Below are positions 53,551-62,222 of a stretch of 64,000 nt of DNA, in pieces. Numbering within the stretch: position 1 is the stretch's first letter; every line of letters begins with the position of its first letter. The translations under genes were made by a program, and so were the position numbers. Source of the DNA: Sediminimonas qiaohouensis DSM 21189 (lineage in GTDB: Bacteria > Pseudomonadota > Alphaproteobacteria > Rhodobacterales > Rhodobacteraceae); NCBI RefSeq assembly GCF_000423645.1, contig NZ_AUIJ01000007.1, forward strand, positions 62,001 through 126,000, written 5' to 3'. The notes below the pieces were generated by a model. That model searched no databases. It worked only from the letters and a program-made list of their open reading frames with translations, and was not told the origin of the DNA.

Positions 53551-54696
53551 TCAGAGCGTGGCTTCGGTGCCCAGGATATTCGTCACCTGGCTGGACAGGA
53601 CACCGCCGTTGCCGTGGGCCAGGGCCAGCTCGGCGCCGTCGATCTGGCGGTCTCCGGCTTCGCCGCGCAGCTGTCGCACCGCTTCGACCAGCGTGAAGAT
53701 GCCGTACATGCCGGGATGGACGCAGGACAGCCCGCCGCCATTGGTGTTGACCGGCAGATGACCGCCGGGCGCGATGCCGCCGCCTTCGACGAAGGCGCCG
53801 CCCTCGCCTTTTTTGCAAAAGCCCAGATCCTCAAGGAACAGGATCACGTTGATGGTGAAGGCATCGTAAAGCTGCACCACGTCAATGTCGGCGGGTGTGA
53901 CCCCGGCCATGTCGCGCGCCGCGGCACCGGACTGCGCGGCCCCGGTCGCGGTCAGGTCGGGCATTTCGGAAATGTCGCGGTGGGTGGTGCCTTCGCCGCC
54001 CCCCAGCAGATAGACCGGTGGTCTGGGGTGATCCTTCGCCGTCTCGGCCCGCCGCATTATCAGCGCGCCGCCACCGTCCGTGACAAGGCAGCAGTCGCGC
54101 ACCCGCAGCGGATCCGAGACCGGCCGCGAGGCAATGACATCCTCGCGCGTCAGGGGATCGCGCATGAAGGCTTCGGGGTTCTTCCGGGCCCAGGCGCGCG
54201 CCGCCACCGCCACGTCGGCCAGCTGTTCGCGCGTGGTGCCGAACTGCGTCATGTGACGGTCCGCGGCAAGCGCGTAGGACGACAGCGGGAACAGCGGCTT
54301 GTAGGGGGCCTCGTAGGTTGGCAAGCCGAGCGCGGTCATCAGCTTGCCCGAGGCGGTGCGCTGGTTCGACCCGTAGGCGATCAGCACGGTGTCGGCGAGC
54401 CGCAACTCCAGCAGCATCGCGGCCCAGAGCGTGTGCGACAGGAACGACGAGCCGCCCATGCGGTTGTTCATGGTGAACCTGGGGTTCAGCCCCAGTTCCT
54501 GCGCCAGCGTCAGACCCGAAAGCATGTCCAGCGGCTGGCAGGTGGCAATGGCGTCGACCTCGCCAAGCGACACGCCGGCATCGGCCAATGCGCCATGCAC
54601 GGCCTCGACGGTGATTTCCATCGCGCTCTTGCCATGGGCCTCGCCGCATCCCGCCAGCGCGGCGCCGACGATGGCGGCTTTTCCCCGCAAACTCAT
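53551..54696 (-). CDS. Thiolase-like protein (SCP-x/Ltp2 type), second copy
   Basis: A 381-residue paralogue of 35314-36465. The cysteine position again reads MGGSSF, the later motif QLYDAF, and NTNGGGLSCVHPGMYGIFTL and HGNGGVLSSQV are shared. As in the first copy, the loss of the nucleophile and the adjacent DUF35 gene favour C-C lyase (retro-aldol) chemistry over thiolysis. Its ATG overlaps the DUF35 stop (ATGA). It is the last gene of the minus-strand operon, ending at the shared terminator. Confidence 0.78.
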   Translation of the reverse strand: MSLRGKAAIVGAALAGCGEAHGKSAMEITVEAVHGALADAGVSLGEVDAIATCQPLDMLSGLTLAQELGLNPRFTMNNRMGGSSFLSHTLWAAMLLELRLADTVLIAYGSNQRTASGKLMTALGLPTYEAPYKPLFPLSSYALAADRHMTQFGTTREQLADVAVAARAWARKNPEAFMRDPLTREDVIASRPVSDPLRVRDCCLVTDGGGALIMRRAETAKDHPRPPVYLLGGGEGTTHRDISEMPDLTATGAAQSGAAARDMAGVTPADIDVVQLYDAFTINVILFLEDLGFCKKGEGGAFVEGGGIAPGGHLPVNTNGGGLSCVHPGMYGIFTLVEAVRQLRGEAGDRQIDGAELALAHGNGGVLSSQVTNILGTEATL

Positions 54697-55088
54697 GATG
54701 CACCTCCTTCAGGCCGGAACACCACGGCGGGGCCGCCGTCTGCCCCTTCGCCGATCGACGCGGAGACCTTCAGCCCGGCCGCGATCTCGTCATGCGCGAT
54801 CCCGTCCACGCGCGACATCATGCGCACGCCTTCGTCGAGGTCCACCAGCACCACGTTGTAATCGCCGCCCCGTTCGGGTTTCCGGCGCACGATTGTCCGC
54901 GCATAGATCGTTCCCCGTCCCGTGGGAGCCACCCATTCAAGGTCCGCGCTGCCACAGGCCGGGCAGATCACCCGCGGATGAAAGACATGGCTGCCGCAGC
55001 CGCCGCATTTCTGAATCTCGAAGACGCCGTCGGCCAGCTTGGCGGCAAAGACGGCATCGGGCCCCGGGCCCTTTTCCATGCCTGTCAT
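54693..55088 (-). CDS. DUF35 zinc-ribbon/OB-fold protein, second copy
   Basis: A 131-residue DUF35 protein with zinc-ribbon CxxC pairs (CGGCG and CPACGS, about residues 28-45), then GRGTIYARTIVRRKPERGGD and VLVDLDEGVRMMSRVDGIAH. The RRKPERGGDYNV block is identical to that of the copy at 34933-35310. It starts 1 bp after the SDR stop and overlaps the thiolase-like gene, with which it should form a complex. Confidence 0.88.
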   Translation of the reverse strand: MTGMEKGPGPDAVFAAKLADGVFEIQKCGGCGSHVFHPRVICPACGSADLEWVAPTGRGTIYARTIVRRKPERGGDYNVVLVDLDEGVRMMSRVDGIAHDEIAAGLKVSASIGEGADGGPAVVFRPEGGAS

Positions 55089-55089
55089 C

Positions 55090-55866
55090 TCAGAACCCGA
55101 TGTGGAACCCGCCGTTCACGCTCAGGTGCTGGCCGGTGATGTAGGATGCCGCATCGGACAAGAGGAAACAGACAGGCTGCGCCACTTCCTCCGGAGTGCT
55201 CATTCGGCCCATCGGAATCTGTGCCATGTACTTGTCGGCAAACTTGTCCGAGCGGATCGTTTCGGTCATCGGCGTTTCGACCATTCCGAAACAGACCGAG
55301 TTGACGTTGATCCCGTAGCGGCCCCATTCGCGCGCGGCGCTCATCGTCAAGCCGAGTACGCCGGACTTGGCGGCGCCATAGTTGATCTGCCCGATGGTGC
55401 CGCGGCGGCCGGCATCGGAGGAGACGTTGACGATGGCGCGGCGCGCGGCGCTGTCCGGATCCTTCTGGGCCTGATCCCTGTAATAGGTGCCCACGGCCTG
55501 AAGACAGGCAAAGACACCGGTGAGGTTGACGTCGATGACCTGCTGCCAGGTGGCACGGTCCATCTTGTGGATCATCGCGGCGCGCACGATGCCGGCATTG
55601 TTCACCAGCCCGTTGATGTCCCCGAATTCGTCGAGGCTGAACTTCACCAGTTTCTCGGGAAAGTCCGGGTCGGCCACGTTCCCGACGAGGGCGCGGGCAT
55701 TGCTTCCGATCTTTTCGGCGGTTTCCCTGACGCCGTCTTCGTTGAGATCGTTCACCACGACCCTGGCGCCCAGCTCGGCCGCCAGCTCCGCCACGCCGCG
55801 GCCGATCCCCTGTCCGGCGCCGGTGACGATAATCACCTGATTTTCCAATGACATCGGGTTTATCAT
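55090..55866 (-). CDS. Short-chain dehydrogenase/reductase (FabG-like)
   Basis: A 258-residue classical SDR with cofactor motif TGAGQGIGRG, GLVNNAGIV, catalytic Ser in VNVSSDAG and the YxxxK pair in NYGAAKSG, and the C-terminal ITGQHLSVNGGF. It probably oxidises a 3-hydroxyacyl-CoA or related alcohol with NAD(P). GAGGAGA precedes the ATG at 55866; an internal ATG at 55854 is possible. It is immediately upstream of the DUF35/thiolase-like pair. Confidence 0.9.
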   Translation of the reverse strand: MINPMSLENQVIIVTGAGQGIGRGVAELAAELGARVVVNDLNEDGVRETAEKIGSNARALVGNVADPDFPEKLVKFSLDEFGDINGLVNNAGIVRAAMIHKMDRATWQQVIDVNLTGVFACLQAVGTYYRDQAQKDPDSAARRAIVNVSSDAGRRGTIGQINYGAAKSGVLGLTMSAAREWGRYGINVNSVCFGMVETPMTETIRSDKFADKYMAQIPMGRMSTPEEVAQPVCFLLSDAASYITGQHLSVNGGFHIGF

Positions 55867-55899
55867 GTCTGTCTCCTCACTTCATTCGCTTGTTGCAGT

Positions 55900-56338
55900 T
55901 TAGTCGCTGCCGTCGGGCGCTGGTTGGCCGGGCGGCGGTGAGATCCGCTTGATCACGGCATCGCCATGCGCCAGGCGTTGCCCGTCCTGATTGAGGACCT
56001 CGCCCTGAACGAACACCAGTTTGCGCCCGCCCCCGGCAATGCGCGCGCGTGCCGTCAGCACGTCGCCCTCGACCGCCGGGGCGACGAAGCTGGTGGTGAG
56101 AGAGCGTCAGACAGCGATGACCGGGACGGCCTTCGCCCGCAAAGGCCGCGCAGAAGGTGACCGCGTTGTCCAGCATGGTTGCGAAGACCCCGCCATGCAC
56201 CGCGAAGGCGCCGTTCAGGTGGTCGTGCGTGATCGGCAATTGCAACTCGGTCTTGCCCTCGGACCAGGAAACGAAGCGGACGCCCAGCAAGGCGTTGAAC
56301 GGGGCGGGAACCTCGGGTTTGCCATTCTGTGCGCTCAT
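55900..56338 (-). pseudogene. PaaI-type hot-dog thioesterase with a 2-bp frameshift
   Basis: From the ATG at 56338 the frame reads FNALLGVRFVSWSEGKTELQ and NGAFAVHGGVFATMLDNAVT, the PaaI-type HGGVxxxxxD core. At the GAGAGAG run (56098-56104, plus strand) the frame breaks. Restoring two bases gives CLTLSLTTSFVAPAVEGDVL and continues to VIKRISPPPGQPAPDGSD with a stop at 55900. The unrepaired frame continues to 55877 without family character. The repaired protein is about 147 residues, normal for the family. The cause is a dinucleotide-repeat slip or a sequencing error. Confidence 0.8.
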
Positions 56339-56339
56339 T

Positions 56340-58307
56340 TCAGGTGGCCTTCCGATCGCGCGAAAACACCACGATGACCGCCGCCAGCACCGCGACAGCA
56401 GCGCCGCCGCCGACCGCGCTGGGGATCGGAACAGCCAGCATCGCGGTCGAGGGCAGGGCGAAGGCCAGACCGGCAATCCCGAGCAGAAGCCGCGCGATCG
56501 CGCCTCTGGGGCCGGGTTCGATACGACCGACGCCCAGCAGATACCCCTGCAATCCGGCGCAAATCAGCAGGACGCCGATACCCGCGCGCAGGATCGTCAG
56601 GAGACTGTCTACGAACCCGGCCTGAAGGGTGTAGGCGGGATCGAGCACGAAGAAGAAGGGCAGCACATAGATGACGGTGCCCAGCTTCATCGCCTCATAG
56701 GCCGCAGCGAAGGGTCGGGCCTGGGCAATCGCCGCCGCGGCGAAGGCCGCCAGCGCGACGGGCGGGGTGATGTAGCTGAGCATGCTCCAGTAGAGGATGA
56801 ACAGATGCACGCCGATCGGGTCGAGCCCGCCGGCGATCAGGGTCGGGGCCAGAGACACGGCGAGGATGACATAGGCCGCCGTCACCGTCATACCCATCCC
56901 GAGGATGAAGCTGGTCAGGGCCCCCAGAAGCAGCAGCAGGAAGGTGTTGCCGCCCGCGATGAAAAGCAGATCGTTCGAGATCGTGCCGGACATGCCGGTC
57001 ACCGCCAGCCCGCCGACAATCAGCCCGACCGCCGCGAGGATCGCGACCAGTTCGACAAAAAGCCGCCCCGTCGCCACCAGGAAGCTCACCAGCTCCCGCC
57101 GCCCCCAGCGTGATTTCGACAGCAGCTGGTTCAGAACGATCAGCAGCGCGGTCGCATAGAATGGGGCGATCGCCTCGCGCTTGAGATAGAGCAGCATCCA
57201 GATGAGAAGCCCGAAGACCGCGAGGAAGTACCAGCCTTCACGCAGCACCTTGCCGAATCTTGGAAGATCGGAGCGCGGCACGCCTTTCAGCCCGTTGCGC
57301 GCCGAATAGGCGTCGATCTGGGCGAAGAGGCCGAAGAAGTAGAGCAGCGAGGGCAGCACCGCCGCAACCACGATGTTGGTGTAGTCGGTCAGCAGAAAGC
57401 TTGCCATGACAAAGGCCGTGGCCCCCATGATCGGCGGCATCAGCACCGCGCCGGTCGAGGCCGCGGCCTCGATCCCGGCGGCATAGCTGGGCCGGAAGCC
57501 CACCTTTTTCATGGCCGGAATGGTGATCGAGCCGGTGGTGAGCACATTGGTGATGACGCTGCCGCTCATCGATCCGGTCAGCCCGCTGGTCAGGACGCCG
57601 ACCTTGGCGGGGCCGCCCCGGACATGCCCGAGCGCGGAAAAGGCGATGTCGATGAAGAACGGCCCCGCGCCTGTGTGCTGCATCGCGACCCCGAAGATCA
57701 TGAAGCCGACCACAAGGTTGACGAAACTGCGCATCGGGATGCCCAGAACGCTTTCGCCGCTCATGGCGTGGAAGATCGCCGTCTCGACCGGCGGGCGCTG
57801 GAACCCCTGGATCGGGCCCGGCGCATAGTTGGCGATCATCGGGTAGACGGAGAACATCAGGATGACCGCAAAGAGCATCCAGCCCCCGGTGCGCCGCGCC
57901 GCCACGAGCAACAGGAACCAGAAGGCGAAGCTGGCAATCACGGCATGGATGGGGGCCGCGAAGTCCCAGCCCTTGTTGACCACGCTGCGCCCGTAATAGG
58001 CAAAAAACGCGCAGGTGATCAGCGCCAGAAGGGCCAGAAAGTAATCCCACCATCGCGTCGACCCATGCGGGTTTGTCTTGCTGCATGGAAAGACAAGGTA
58101 AACGAGCGGCAACGTCAGCAGCAGCATCACGTAGAGGTAATGAATCTCCAGCAGCCGGACGTTCATGAAGAACCCGAGATTGAAGAGATGGTTGATCGAT
58201 GCCGCGGACAACAGAACCGCCGATGCGGCGAGCAGCCAGCGAAGGTAAGGGGGCAGGGTGCCCATGCCCAACGGCGGTGCCGAGGCGTCCTGCGTTTGCT
58301 GTGACAT
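56340..58307 (-). CDS. Fused TRAP permease (4TM/12TM, DctQM type) for a TAXI receptor
   Basis: A 655-residue membrane protein combining the small and large TRAP permeases. The N-terminal helices include LRWLLAASAVLLSAASINHL. The DctM part has GVLTSGLTGSMSGSVITNVL, AAASTGAVLMPPIMGATAFV and GMGMTVTAAYVILAVSLAPT. This fused type always works with a TAXI binding protein, which is encoded just upstream. The stop is 1 bp from the thioesterase start, so the operon continues. Confidence 0.93.
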   Translation of the reverse strand: MSQQTQDASAPPLGMGTLPPYLRWLLAASAVLLSAASINHLFNLGFFMNVRLLEIHYLYVMLLLTLPLVYLVFPCSKTNPHGSTRWWDYFLALLALITCAFFAYYGRSVVNKGWDFAAPIHAVIASFAFWFLLLVAARRTGGWMLFAVILMFSVYPMIANYAPGPIQGFQRPPVETAIFHAMSGESVLGIPMRSFVNLVVGFMIFGVAMQHTGAGPFFIDIAFSALGHVRGGPAKVGVLTSGLTGSMSGSVITNVLTTGSITIPAMKKVGFRPSYAAGIEAAASTGAVLMPPIMGATAFVMASFLLTDYTNIVVAAVLPSLLYFFGLFAQIDAYSARNGLKGVPRSDLPRFGKVLREGWYFLAVFGLLIWMLLYLKREAIAPFYATALLIVLNQLLSKSRWGRRELVSFLVATGRLFVELVAILAAVGLIVGGLAVTGMSGTISNDLLFIAGGNTFLLLLLGALTSFILGMGMTVTAAYVILAVSLAPTLIAGGLDPIGVHLFILYWSMLSYITPPVALAAFAAAAIAQARPFAAAYEAMKLGTVIYVLPFFFVLDPAYTLQAGFVDSLLTILRAGIGVLLICAGLQGYLLGVGRIEPGPRGAIARLLLGIAGLAFALPSTAMLAVPIPSAVGGGAAVAVLAAVIVVFSRDRKAT

Positions 58308-58376
58308 GCGCGATTCCCGTGTTGTCCCGGCTTTCCGATAGCGCGCGGCACCTTTACGGCGCCGCGCCGCGGTGTC

Positions 58377-59525
58377 TCAGCGGAAAAAGACGTCGTGACC
58401 GGCGGTTTCCAGCGCCTCGGCGCGCACCTTCATCCAGGCCGCCGTGAACGCTTCCTCATCGTCCGGAGCGCTGTCGACAAAGCCTCCCCAGGCGTCTGCA
58501 AGAACCTTCTGCCGATCCACCAGCTTGTCCTGGTTTTCCTGCGCTTCGGGCGTCCACAGACCCTTTTCCGTGAAGTAGGCGATGCTGCCATCGCTCCACG
58601 GCATCACCCAGGACAGGATCTGACGATCGACTCCGTAGGCATTCGCGCCGGGGGCGGCGTCCTTGTAGTCGTCAAAACCGGCGTCGAGCGCGGCGACGAT
58701 GTTGCGCACCTCGGCGGCATCCTGATCGGCTTCGGTGACGAGGATCGGATAGGGATATTGCGCCATCGGCAGCGGAGAGGCGGGGTCGATGGCCGGCCCC
58801 ACCGACACCATGTGCGGCGTTACATACGGCGTCACGCTGGTATAGCGCTCCCATGCTTCGGTCTGGTCCGCCGGGGTTTCGAGCCACTTGAGACCGCGCG
58901 GGCTGGACTCGATCTGGTAGTTCACTGTCGTCGTTGTCAGCGCAAATGCGGCATCCACGCGATCTTCAAGAATGCCTTTGAGGGAATTCACATAGCCCGA
59001 GAACTCGACAGCCTCCACGTCGTCCCATGTCAGGTCCGCAAAGGCCAGCAGACCCTCCATGTTGACATCGATCGCCGGCGAGCTTGCGGCGCGACCGACC
59101 CGTTTGCCCTTGAGGTCCGTAATCGTCTCGATGCCGGCATCGGCCGCGACGGCCACACCCAGACCGTAGTCGCCGACAGCCTGAAGCACCGCGCGGATCG
59201 GCTGCGGGCCCCATTCCGGCGAGGCGAACAGGAAGACGCCTTCGCCGGCGAAATAGGAGGCGATGCCGCACAGGCAGTAATCCACCGTGCCATTCTTGAG
59301 AGGCGTCATCCGCGAGACGTCGTTGCGCCCCGGAAGCACCCGAATCGTCGTTCCGAAACGGCTGCGCATCATGTTGCCGATGGCAATCGAATGCGCATGG
59401 CCGGCCGACCCCGTGTCGTAAGCCGACCAGGCGATGACGTCGGGCAATTCGATGTCCTGCGCGCCGACCGGTGCGGCCATCGCCAGACACCCGGCAGCCG
59501 CGATGCTTGTCCATCTGAAGTTCAT
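58377..59525 (-). CDS. TAXI-family TRAP solute receptor
   Basis: A 382-residue periplasmic receptor with signal peptide MNFRWTSIAAAGCLAMAAPV cleaved after GAQ. The mature part has AIGNMMRSRFGTTIRVLPGR, DYCLCGIASYFAGEGVF and DLKGKRVGRAASSPAIDVNM, the TAXI core. AAGGAGGAG precedes the ATG at 59525; the frame is open upstream but non-homologous. It delivers its ligand to the fused permease encoded 69 bp downstream. Confidence 0.9.
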   Translation of the reverse strand: MNFRWTSIAAAGCLAMAAPVGAQDIELPDVIAWSAYDTGSAGHAHSIAIGNMMRSRFGTTIRVLPGRNDVSRMTPLKNGTVDYCLCGIASYFAGEGVFLFASPEWGPQPIRAVLQAVGDYGLGVAVAADAGIETITDLKGKRVGRAASSPAIDVNMEGLLAFADLTWDDVEAVEFSGYVNSLKGILEDRVDAAFALTTTTVNYQIESSPRGLKWLETPADQTEAWERYTSVTPYVTPHMVSVGPAIDPASPLPMAQYPYPILVTEADQDAAEVRNIVAALDAGFDDYKDAAPGANAYGVDRQILSWVMPWSDGSIAYFTEKGLWTPEAQENQDKLVDRQKVLADAWGGFVDSAPDDEEAFTAAWMKVRAEALETAGHDVFFR

Positions 59526-59571
59526 GGTAGTCTCCTCCTTGTTGGTTGTCCGGCAAGGCCGGGAGGTAGGC

Positions 59572-60798
59572 CTAAAGTTTCGAGAATGGCACGGTCTTGT
59601 CCACGCGTATGTCCGGCGGCAGCCCGAGAATACGTTCGCCGATGATCGTGCGCTGGATCTCATCGGACCCGCCGGCGATCCGGTTGCCCGGCGCCGTAAG
59701 ATACTCGTTGCGCCAGCGCGCGGCATCGTCGTCGTCGGCCGCCGACACGCCCGCCGCAGTGCCCGCCAGTTCCATCCCGAAGGCGCCCATCTCCTGCCGC
59801 AGCCTGCCCAGCAGCAGCTTTCCGATCGAGCCTTCCTCGCCCGGCGCCTCGCCGCGCGACAGCGACGTCATGACCCGGTAGGAGGTGAATTCCAGCCCGC
59901 GTTGCCGCGCGACGAAATCCGCGATGCGCGCGCGCACTGCGCCGTCCTCAATGGCCGGACGCCCGTTGCGTTGGACGCGGGCGGCAAGGGCGATCAGCTC
60001 CTCGGCGCGCGCCCCGCCGCTGGCGCGCCCGACCGAGATGCTGAACCGTTCGTTCATCAGCGTCGTCAGCGCCACCTTCCAGCCTTCGGATTCGCCGTCC
60101 AGTCGGGCGCTGTCCGGCAGTCGCAGGTCGTCGATGAACACCTCGTTGAAGCTGGCACCGCCCGAGATCTGGCGGATCGGACGTGTCTGGATGGCCGGAT
60201 CGGACATTTCCACCAGGAACATCGTCATGCCCTTGTGCTTGGGCACCTCCGGGTCGGTGCGGGCCAGAAGGATGCCGTGGCTGGAATAATGCGCGCCCGA
60301 GGTCCAGACCTTCTGGCCGGAAATCACCCAGTCGTCGCCATCGCGCCGCGCGCGGGTTCGGATGCCGGCCAGGTCGGAGCCGGCGGCAGGTTCGGAAAAC
60401 AGCTGGCACCAGATGTCCTCGCCGGTCAGGGCGCGCGGCAGAACCGCTTTTTTCTGATCCTCCGTTCCGTGGACCATGACCGTCGGCCCGACCAGCCCAA
60501 TCCCGATCAGGAAGACATTCGGCGGCACCGCATAGCGCCCTTCCTCCTGGTTCCAGATCACCTGTCCGATGGGGGTGGCGTCGCGGCCGCCGAAGGCGCG
60601 TGGCCAGGTCAGCCCGGCCCAGCCCGCTTCGGCCTTGCGGGCCTGCCAGTCGCGCGCCCGTGCGACCTCGTCGGCATCGCGGGCCATGAAGTGATCCTGA
60701 GCCTTTTCGCTGCCATCCCGCAGGGTTGCGTTGGCTTCCAGCCATTCCCGCGCTTTTGCGCGAAACGCGGCTTCTTCGGGGCTGTCGCTAAAATCCAT
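59572..60798 (-). CDS. Acyl-CoA dehydrogenase, catalytic-type subunit of a second heteromeric pair
   Basis: A 408-residue dehydrogenase with WPRAFGGRDATPIGQVIWNQ, CQLFSEPAAGSDLAGIRTRA, SGQKVWTSGAHYSSHGI and the C-terminal RIAGGSDEIQRTIIGERILG. The C-terminal Glu is replaced; NERFSISVGRA carries a Glu at the alternative position. It is longer than usual in the helical domain and resembles the large FadE-type subunits. It follows its partner by 16 bp. Confidence 0.9.
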   Translation of the reverse strand: MDFSDSPEEAAFRAKAREWLEANATLRDGSEKAQDHFMARDADEVARARDWQARKAEAGWAGLTWPRAFGGRDATPIGQVIWNQEEGRYAVPPNVFLIGIGLVGPTVMVHGTEDQKKAVLPRALTGEDIWCQLFSEPAAGSDLAGIRTRARRDGDDWVISGQKVWTSGAHYSSHGILLARTDPEVPKHKGMTMFLVEMSDPAIQTRPIRQISGGASFNEVFIDDLRLPDSARLDGESEGWKVALTTLMNERFSISVGRASGGARAEELIALAARVQRNGRPAIEDGAVRARIADFVARQRGLEFTSYRVMTSLSRGEAPGEEGSIGKLLLGRLRQEMGAFGMELAGTAAGVSAADDDDAARWRNEYLTAPGNRIAGGSDEIQRTIIGERILGLPPDIRVDKTVPFSKL

Positions 60799-60814
60799 GT
60801 GTCCGGTTTTCCTG

Positions 60815-61927
60815 TCAGCTTGCGGCCCGTGGGGTGTCCGCCAGATGCCCGAGCAGCCGTTCGCGCCACATGGCGGCCGGGCCGAGTTCTGCCTTCAACT
60901 GCCAGCCGCGCCGCAAAAACAGATGCGGGTCGGCGGCCCATGTGAACCCGATACCGCCATGAAGCTGGATCGATTCCTCGGTGGCGAATTGCACCGCATC
61001 GAGCGCCGTGAGGCGCGCGACGGCGGCGGCTTCGGGCAGTCGGCTGTCGCCGCTCGCCAGCGCCCATGCGCCGAAGAAGGCGTTGGACCGCGCCAGTTCG
61101 ATCCTGGCGAACATGTCCGCGAGCCGGTGCTTGACCGCCTGAAAGCTACCGATCGGTCGCCCGAAAGCGTGCCGGTCGCCGGCGTAAGACGTGGTCAGGG
61201 CCAGCGCGCGCCCGGCAAGACCGATCTGTTCGAAGGCCGCCAGCACCGCGGCGCCGTCCAGAAGGCGCCGGATCGCCGCGGCATCCGAGCCGGGCAGCAG
61301 GTCGACCGGCGTGTTGTCAAAGACGATCTCGGCCGCCGGGCGTGTGCGGTCGATCGGGTCAAGCGCTCGGATCGTCACGCCCGGAGCTGCGAGATCCGCA
61401 AGATAGAGACGCGATGTGCCCTCTTCATCGGTCGCGGCGACAAGCGCGTGGGTCGCCGCGGCGCCGAAGGTGACCGGCGCTTTTCGTCCCGACAGGCGAT
61501 CCCGCGCCACTTTCGCCGATACGGTGTCCGGGGCGAGACCCCCGCCTTCGGCAAGCGCTGTCGCCATGATCGTGCGGCCCTCGGCAATGCCGGGCAGAAA
61601 CGATTTACGCTGGTCTTCCGTCCCGGCGGACTGAAGCGCCGGAACAGCCATACACAGGACCGGGAGGCAAGGCACGGCGGCCAGGGAGCGGCCGATTTCC
61701 TCGGCAAGGGTGGCCAGTTCCACCGCGCCCATCCCCGAACCGCCCTCTGCTTCCGACATGGCGAGGCCGAGCCAGCCGCCTTCGGCCAGGGCGGACCAGG
61801 TTGCCGTATCGAACCCTTCTCCGCTGTCGAGCCTATTGTGCGCGACCTCCAGGGTGGCGTGATCGCCAAGCATCCGGGCCAGGGTTTCGCGAATGGTATC
61901 CTGCTCCTCGGAAAAACCGAAATTCAT
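60815..61927 (-). CDS. Acyl-CoA dehydrogenase, smaller subunit of the second pair
   Basis: A 370-residue subunit with MSEAEGGSGMGAVELATLAE, GDRHAFGRPIGSFQAVKHRL and SIQLHGGIGFTWAADPHLFL followed by RRGWQLKAELG, the diverged type with no catalytic Glu at the C-terminal site. This matches the first gene of the pair at 39707. GGAGGTG precedes the ATG. It is the first gene of a minus-strand operon continuing through the second dehydrogenase and TAXI transporter, and is divergent from the MaoC-like gene. Confidence 0.88.
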   Translation of the reverse strand: MNFGFSEEQDTIRETLARMLGDHATLEVAHNRLDSGEGFDTATWSALAEGGWLGLAMSEAEGGSGMGAVELATLAEEIGRSLAAVPCLPVLCMAVPALQSAGTEDQRKSFLPGIAEGRTIMATALAEGGGLAPDTVSAKVARDRLSGRKAPVTFGAAATHALVAATDEEGTSRLYLADLAAPGVTIRALDPIDRTRPAAEIVFDNTPVDLLPGSDAAAIRRLLDGAAVLAAFEQIGLAGRALALTTSYAGDRHAFGRPIGSFQAVKHRLADMFARIELARSNAFFGAWALASGDSRLPEAAAVARLTALDAVQFATEESIQLHGGIGFTWAADPHLFLRRGWQLKAELGPAAMWRERLLGHLADTPRAAS

Positions 61928-62086
61928 GCCGGTGCACCTCCTTGCGGCTGTGGATGCCGAGTGCTTGCCGGTCGACGGTAGGTTGGCGGTCGGGCGCGAC
62001 CAAACACTAACGGCCGGCGGCCGTGAAAAACCACATATGTGCAGTGTCGTGTCGAAAACGCTGAACGGGAGCAGGAAGCGGGGTTT

Positions 62087-62100
62087 ATCACGAATGTGAT
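62087..62100. promoter_or_regulatory. ATCAC-GAAT-GTGAT inverted repeat in a divergent promoter region
   Basis: Five-base arms around a 4-bp centre, in the 295-bp spacer between the dehydrogenase pair (minus) and the MaoC-like gene (plus). A second palindrome, CACATATGTG, lies about 50 bp to the left. Either could be an operator, for instance for the IclR protein encoded at 62829. The rest of the spacer has no gene. Confidence 0.4.
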
Positions 62101-62222
62101 TGATTCACGTCGGACCAGCGATATCTGCCGCTTCAATTGATAATTTTGGCGCTTATACCCTACCTTTCGAAAGCGCCTTAACGGCGCGACGAAGTTTTTC
62201 GCCGGGGAGGCGATTGATAAGA

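Noticed and set aside
56157-57113. Plus-strand open frames opposite the fused TRAP permease
   Set aside because: Low-complexity polar sequence with no family features.
18683-62000. Calling the region a sterol or bile-acid degradation cluster
   Set aside because: Ltp2-like, heteromeric dehydrogenase and racemase-like genes fit side-chain breakdown, but no ring-degradation genes (ketosteroid dehydrogenase, 9-alpha-hydroxylase, meta-cleavage hydrolase) are present.
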